35,215 bases of DNA from an uncultured Collinsella sp. (GTDB lineage Bacteria > Actinomycetota > Coriobacteriia > Coriobacteriales > Coriobacteriaceae): NCBI GenBank assembly GCA_959600835.1, contig CAUGNQ010000020.1:1-35215 (forward strand), given 5' to 3'. Of the stretch, positions 31,676-35,215 are shown one piece after another. Under the pieces are notes generated by a model. It saw nothing but the letters and a program-made list of their open reading frames with translations. It ran no database searches and had not been told where the DNA came from. Each line of letters starts with the position of its first letter. Within the stretch, counting starts at the first letter, position 1. The position numbers and the translations under genes are program-made.

Positions 31676-32413
31676 CTATGCGCCGATGGCGCCGCCGCAG
31701 TATTCGCAGCGCCCGCTGGCATCGGGAATGGTGGTGGCTCCGCAGAAGGGGCAGGTCACTGCGGTCTTGGGGGCCTTGGCGGCCACGACGCTGTCGCGTG
31801 TCTCCTGTCGCAGCTGCACTAGCGCGTCGCGGACCTCGGTTGCCTGGCGCTTGGCCTCGCGGTATTCGATGGAACCGCGCTGATCGATGGTGGAGTCGTT
31901 CACGCGCAGGTTGATCTCGGTAAAGTACGGCGTGTTGACGTGGATGGTCAGATTAAAGTCGTAATCCAGGTCGTAGCGCGGCGGGTTGTAGCTCTCGCGC
32001 TCGCCGTCCTCGGTCTCGCGATAGATTTCGGTGCGATGCTCGTCGATATCCATATCGCAGCCGAGTACCTGCGAGAACTCGATGATGTCGGGATTGGCGT
32101 CGCGCCAGCGGCTCTGCGAGGTAATGATCAGCAGGCCCGCGTCCTCGTCGAGCATGATGTTGGTGCGCCCGGCAGAAAGCGTGCGCGTGGGGTTGAACGA
32201 CGCCAGACGCTCGGCATTGGCCTCGCGGTAGGCGAGTTGCTCGCGGATATCGTCCGCGGTGCTGGAGCGATAGCCGCCAAAGAAGGGGGAGAGCTTGCCG
32301 GCGCACTCTTTGCACAGGTAGCCTTCATTGATTTTTGTCTTACCTAGAAGTCCCAGCTCGGTACCGCAAATCGCGCACTCTTTCTTCTCGAACATCTTGT
32401 CAAAGAAGCCCAT
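31676..32413 (-). CDS. DUF4428 zinc-ribbon protein
   Basis: A 245-residue cytosolic protein with an N-terminal DUF4428 zinc ribbon (Cys13, Cys16, Cys34, Cys37: ECAICGTELGLLGKTKI...YLCKECA), a middle region with PNFNPTRTLSAGRTNIMLDEDAGLL-type strand pattern and a C-terminal zinc ribbon (Cys221, Cys224, Cys236, Cys239). The middle part resembles short domains that bind targets through beta-strands. It is the first gene of the minus-strand operon with two other zinc-ribbon proteins. GGGAGG precedes the ATG. Function is unknown; an adaptor for the membrane-stress complex is my inference. Confidence 0.75.
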   Translation of the reverse strand: MGFFDKMFEKKECAICGTELGLLGKTKINEGYLCKECAGKLSPFFGGYRSSTADDIREQLAYREANAERLASFNPTRTLSAGRTNIMLDEDAGLLIITSQSRWRDANPDIIEFSQVLGCDMDIDEHRTEIYRETEDGERESYNPPRYDLDYDFNLTIHVNTPYFTEINLRVNDSTIDQRGSIEYREAKRQATEVRDALVQLRQETRDSVVAAKAPKTAVTCPFCGATTIPDASGRCEYCGGAIGA

Positions 32414-32575
32414 GGCTGCCTCCCATCAACTGGTAGCGTGTGTCACTTTTGATGATGGGGGAGTGCGCGATCTTTCACGATACCCAGACGGCTCAACGAG
32501 TCTCCACAACTGGGACACATGGCCCATTTTTCATCCGGCACATAGGGACACTCTTTGCCGCGGGTAGTCATTGGG

Positions 32576-32604
32576 CACTCATTGGGGACGTACTTAAATG
32601 AGTG
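32576..32604 (+). repeat. 29-bp repeat, copy B
   Basis: Identical over 29 bp to 23757-23785, about 8.8 kb away, with the same terminal inverted CACTCATT/AATGAGTG. A partial AGTCATTGGG just upstream (32566-32575) suggests a tandem or nested insertion. Confidence 0.85.
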
Positions 32605-32725
32605 GTAGTTGGAGACACTCCTGGCCGAGCTAGAGGTCGCGCGCGCCCCTTCCGGTCCATGCGGCTCAAAATCGCGGCGTGATGTGGACGGCTGGGGTCG
32701 AATTGGCAGCATTTCGAGCTCGGCT

Positions 32726-32755
32726 TTGATATTGAGACTGGTTCTCTATTAAAAT
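32726..32755 (+). promoter_or_regulatory. promoter for the membrane LuxR gene
   Basis: TTGATA (32726-32731), 18-bp spacer, TAAAAT (32750-32755). Transcription would begin near 32762, so the G13 tract lies in the 5' end of the message. Confidence 0.5.
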
Positions 32756-32774
32756 TGATTTCCAAGCGTTGAGC

Positions 32775-32787
32775 GGGGGGGGGGGGG
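32775..32787 (+). repeat. homopolymeric G13 tract before a regulator gene
   Basis: Thirteen consecutive G, 14 bases upstream of ATG 32802 and inside the reading frame if TTG 32769 is used as start. Such runs slip readily during replication. It is a candidate contingency (phase-variable) site. Confidence 0.9.
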
Positions 32788-32801
32788 TATTCATTAGAGG
32801 C

Positions 32802-34337
32802 ATGGGAGACACAGCCGCATACCTGCGTCGGGGCATTCGGGAGATTATATGCCTGGCGTTGTTCTACTTTACGTTTTTGGCTGGCGAGTACCTTTTTGAC
32901 GTGCGCGTGGCCGAGTTTGTGCCGCCGAGCGAGGTCGCTACCTACGAGACCCTCATCGTCGGTGCGAGTGTGATCGGCTTTTTTGTGCGTCCCCTTCTGT
33001 ACTATCGCCGCCCCCGCGCGATCGATACGACGAGCGACATCACGGGCGTGCTGCTGGTGTCGGCATTGCTGCTGTTGATTATGGCGGTTCAGTTTGAGAT
33101 GGTAATTGCCGGCGGTTTGATGGCGTTCTGCACGCTGGGCTATTGCGGATCGACCGCCCATGCCAACTTTGCACGGCGCTTTGCGCGGACGCCGTACTTG
33201 GCGCGCGGGGCGGCGCTTTCATATGCTCTGGGCGTTTTGGTGCAGGTGTTCAGCCACATGGTGATACCCGCGGGGATTCCGCAGCAGTTTGTTTTTGTTG
33301 CCTGTGCGGTCGCGCAGGTGGCGCTCCTCCACGACGTCCGCCGCGCCAAGCTGCGCGGTGAGCCTGAGGTCGGGAGCGAATCCGATATCGCCGAGCTTTC
33401 GGTGGATGCATCGGAGTTTGGCGCCAAATGGCAAAACGATCCCGATTCAACGGCGGCTTTTCGGCGCGCCGTGGTGCGTCTGACGATTGCAACCGCCTGC
33501 CCTACCGGGGTGTTTGCCGCCCTTAATGCGGGACTCACGATCTCGCACGCCGCCGGGTCCGTTGACTTGGGCGATTGGTCGCGCTTGCTGATGGGCGTGA
33601 GCGCTCTGGTCGCCGGCTCCCTATTTGACCTGCGCGGGCGCTCGTATATGAACATCATCATGACCTGTGCCGCCATGCTTTCCACGCTCTCATTCGCTGT
33701 GCTTATCGCCGATGCCAACGGCGGCAACATACTTGCCGCTACCATCATCTTCTATCTGGGTGCGGGCTTCTTCGTGGTGTTTTTCACGGCGACATTTGCC
33801 GCCATTTCGGTGTATGCGCACTGGTCGTATCTGTGGCCGTGCATGGGCCGCGTCATCAACAACGTTTGCGCGATGCTCGTGACGGCACCGGCAGCGGTGA
33901 TTGTTTCGAGCCAGAACGTGCTGCTGGCGATGGGCGTGGGGCTTGTGCTGCTTGTGGGCATTGCGATCTCGCTGCTGGGACAGTCTGGGCATCAGGCCTA
34001 TGACGTTGAAGTGCGCGGCGACCTGGTGTTTGCTGCTAGCGACCTTGGCACTGATCCCGTATCCGCCCAGAGCGAGCCCGCCCTCACGGGGGTGCCGGAG
34101 CTCACGCTCGGCGAGCGGCTCGATGCCTTTGTCGCCGCCTTTGAGCTTACAGAGCGCGAGCGCGATATTTTGGAGGCCTTGGTCGCATCGCACGAGAGCG
34201 TTCAGGACATCGCCGCAAAGCTCTTCCTTTCGCGCTCCACGCTCTACCGCCATATCGCCTCGATCAACAAAAAGACCGGCGCCGCCTCGCGCGTGGCCCT
34301 CATCAACTTCTTCTGGTCCTGGACACCCAAGGACTAG
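32802..34337 (+). CDS. multi-TM LuxR-family transcriptional regulator
   Basis: A 511-residue (from ATG 32802) integral-membrane regulator. About eleven to twelve hydrophobic segments in an MFS-like arrangement occupy residues ~10-410, with a soluble loop around 180-220. The C-terminal ~65 residues form a LuxR/GerE-type HTH: ELTERERDILEALVASHESVQDIAAKLFLSRSTLYRHIASINKKTG. The design (polytopic membrane part plus cytoplasmic LuxR HTH, no receiver) is typical of a Coriobacteriia-expanded group. Ligands are unknown. Start is unsure: ATG 32802 has AGAGG only one base away, while TTG 32769 would put the G13 run in the coding sequence as Gly codons. Confidence 0.85.
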   Translation: MGDTAAYLRRGIREIICLALFYFTFLAGEYLFDVRVAEFVPPSEVATYETLIVGASVIGFFVRPLLYYRRPRAIDTTSDITGVLLVSALLLLIMAVQFEMVIAGGLMAFCTLGYCGSTAHANFARRFARTPYLARGAALSYALGVLVQVFSHMVIPAGIPQQFVFVACAVAQVALLHDVRRAKLRGEPEVGSESDIAELSVDASEFGAKWQNDPDSTAAFRRAVVRLTIATACPTGVFAALNAGLTISHAAGSVDLGDWSRLLMGVSALVAGSLFDLRGRSYMNIIMTCAAMLSTLSFAVLIADANGGNILAATIIFYLGAGFFVVFFTATFAAISVYAHWSYLWPCMGRVINNVCAMLVTAPAAVIVSSQNVLLAMGVGLVLLVGIAISLLGQSGHQAYDVEVRGDLVFAASDLGTDPVSAQSEPALTGVPELTLGERLDAFVAAFELTERERDILEALVASHESVQDIAAKLFLSRSTLYRHIASINKKTGAASRVALINFFWSWTPKD

Positions 34338-34417
34338 CGTATGAGCCGCCGCCCAGTCCCTTACTCTAGCGGGGGATGTGGCCTCAAAGCGCGCCCGCAT
34401 CGATGCCTTGCCTGCGC

Positions 34418-34457
34418 TAAACTGGAAGGCACGTACGCGATTACGAGAGGAGCCCGC
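34418..34457 (+). promoter_or_regulatory. possible pyrE promoter -10 and SD
   Basis: TAAACT (34418-34423) is a -10-like box, and GAGAGGAG (34445-34452) is the SD before ATG 34458. No convincing -35 was seen. Confidence 0.35.
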
Positions 34458-35138
34458 ATGGAGGCTTACAAGCAAGAATTTATCAAGTTTATGGTCGAGT
34501 CCGACGTTCTTAAGTTTGGCAGCTTTACGCTCAAGAGCGGCCGTCAGTCCCCGTTCTTTATGAACGCCGGCGCCTACGTGACGGGCTATCAGCTCAAGAA
34601 GCTGGGCGAGTATTATGCCCAGGCCATTCACGATAACTTTGGCGACGACTTTGACGTGCTGTTTGGACCGGCCTACAAGGGCATTCCGCTGGCCGTCGTG
34701 ACCGCCATTGCCTACCACGAGCTGTACGGCAAGGAGGTCAAGTACTGCTGCGACCGCAAGGAGGCCAAGGACCACGGTGCCGACAAGGGCAACTTGCTGG
34801 GCTATGAGCCCCAGGACGGCGACCGCGTGGTGATGGTCGAGGACGTTACTACCAGCGGCAAGTCCATCGACGAGACCTATCCCAAGGTCATGGCTGCGGC
34901 CGATGTCGAGATCAAGGGCCTTATCGTCTCGCTCAACCGCATGGAGGTCGGCAAGGGCGGCGTGACCACCGCTCAGAAGGAGATCGAGGCCAAGTACGGT
35001 TTCCCCGTCGCGAGCATCGTTTCTATGGCCGAGGTCGTCGAGACCCTCTACAACCACGAGATCGACGGCAAGGTCGTCATCGATGACGAGCTCAAGACTG
35101 CCATCGACGCCTACTACGAGCAGTACGGAGTTAAGTAG
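34458..35138 (+). CDS. pyrE: orotate phosphoribosyltransferase
   Basis: A 226-residue enzyme that joins orotate to PRPP to give OMP in de novo pyrimidine synthesis. The PRPP-binding motif is VVMVEDVTTSGKS (124-136). Supporting blocks are FTLKSGRQSPFFMNAGAY and LFGPAYKGIPLAV, and KEAKDHGADKGNLLG is the flexible catalytic loop. GAGAGGAGCCCGC precedes ATG 34458; the frame stays open upstream to 34341 without a better start. It stands alone here, away from other pyr genes. It is followed by a perfect hairpin. Confidence 0.95.
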   Translation: MEAYKQEFIKFMVESDVLKFGSFTLKSGRQSPFFMNAGAYVTGYQLKKLGEYYAQAIHDNFGDDFDVLFGPAYKGIPLAVVTAIAYHELYGKEVKYCCDRKEAKDHGADKGNLLGYEPQDGDRVVMVEDVTTSGKSIDETYPKVMAAADVEIKGLIVSLNRMEVGKGGVTTAQKEIEAKYGFPVASIVSMAEVVETLYNHEIDGKVVIDDELKTAIDAYYEQYGVK

Positions 35139-35167
35139 GTTACGCGGTTTTACCAAACCGCGTAACC
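35138..35167 (+). terminator. pyrE 3' hairpin
   Basis: GGTTACGCGGTTT (35138-35150) and AAACCGCGTAACC (35155-35167) are exact inverted copies with a 4-nt loop. It overlaps the last base of the stop codon. There is no T-run after it. Confidence 0.65.
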
Positions 35168-35171
35168 GGCC

Positions 35172-35215
35172 GACGCTGCGCGGGCCGCATTTGGACAATC
35201 TGACGTTCAACTTCA
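35172..35215. repeat. possible start of another intergenic repeat at window end
   Basis: GACGCTGCGCGG here also begins the gap at 9282. The remainder of the element, if any, is outside the window. Confidence 0.3.

Larger units (their letters stand above)
32414..32801. other. 388-bp divergent intergenic region
   Basis: Between the DUF4428 gene (minus) and the LuxR gene (plus). It holds a GGGACACATGGCCC-type degenerate repeat near 32513, the exact 29-bp repeat, a sigma-70-like promoter and the G13 tract. No coding sequence is evident. Confidence 0.7.

Noticed and set aside
28952..31822. A very long open frame on the + strand (956 codons)
   Set aside because: It runs antisense to the SPFH, YdjG-like and lipoprotein genes, whose domains and SDs are clear. 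Its translation is a low-complexity Gly/Val/Ala/Asp string caused by codon bias.
33690..35210. A 506-codon open frame on the minus strand
   Set aside because: It is the shadow of the LuxR and pyrE genes, which have unmistakable motifs. Its translation has no recognisable domain.

Overview
The window looks like chromosomal DNA of a gut Coriobacteriia (Actinomycetota), most likely a Collinsella close to C. aerofaciens. This rests on high GC with strong G/C third-position bias, saccharolytic genes of PTS and glycoside-hydrolase type, a membrane-anchored LuxR regulator of the kind common in Coriobacteriia, and many short palindromic intergenic repeats. The assignment is by gene character and recall, not by a database search. 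I see no rRNA, tRNA, CRISPR array, intact transposase or prophage.

Layout. (1) 207-2450 (-): an OatA-like membrane O-acyltransferase. (2) 2637-4604 (+): ribokinase plus nucleoside hydrolase, a ribonucleoside/ribose salvage pair behind an operator-like palindrome. (3) 4832-10938 (+): a LacI regulator followed by a FucI/AraA-type sugar isomerase, a two-subunit transketolase and a GlpK-like FGGY kinase. The substrate is not evident and there is no transporter; the logic (aldose to ketose, ketose phosphate, transketolase cleavage) resembles the D-apiose/apulose route. (4) 11103-12380 (+): luxS and a DUF4867 protein. (5) 12497-13603 (-): an AAA-type ATPase sitting between the DUF4867 gene and a second, 60-bp copy of that gene's 3' end, which suggests acquisition by recombination. 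(6) 13993-23671 (+): a beta-glucoside locus with a BglG/LicT antiterminator, a PTS IIBC without IIA, and GH3, GH43, GH35-like and GH1 enzymes, all apparently cytoplasmic. (7) 24013-28009 (+): a three-gene signalling operon of a multi-TM sensor with a degenerate kinase end, a NarL-type histidine kinase and a LuxR-type response regulator. (8) 28119-32413 (-): DUF4428 zinc-ribbon protein, a YdjG-like double zinc-ribbon membrane protein, a YdjI-like SPFH protein and a lipoprotein, probably one envelope-stress type transcription unit. (9) 32802-34337 (+): a multi-TM LuxR regulator directly preceded by a run of 13 G. (10) 34458-35138 (+): pyrE.

The intergenic spaces are unusually rich in palindromic repeats: at least six sequence types, two of them present in near-exact copies up to about 9 kb apart. 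The most promising items for follow-up are the unassigned sugar pathway, the G13 tract as a possible phase-variation switch, the sensor/kinase/regulator trio with a degenerate first component, the ATPase cargo between duplicated gene ends, and the YdjG/YdjI module without a neighbouring pspA.
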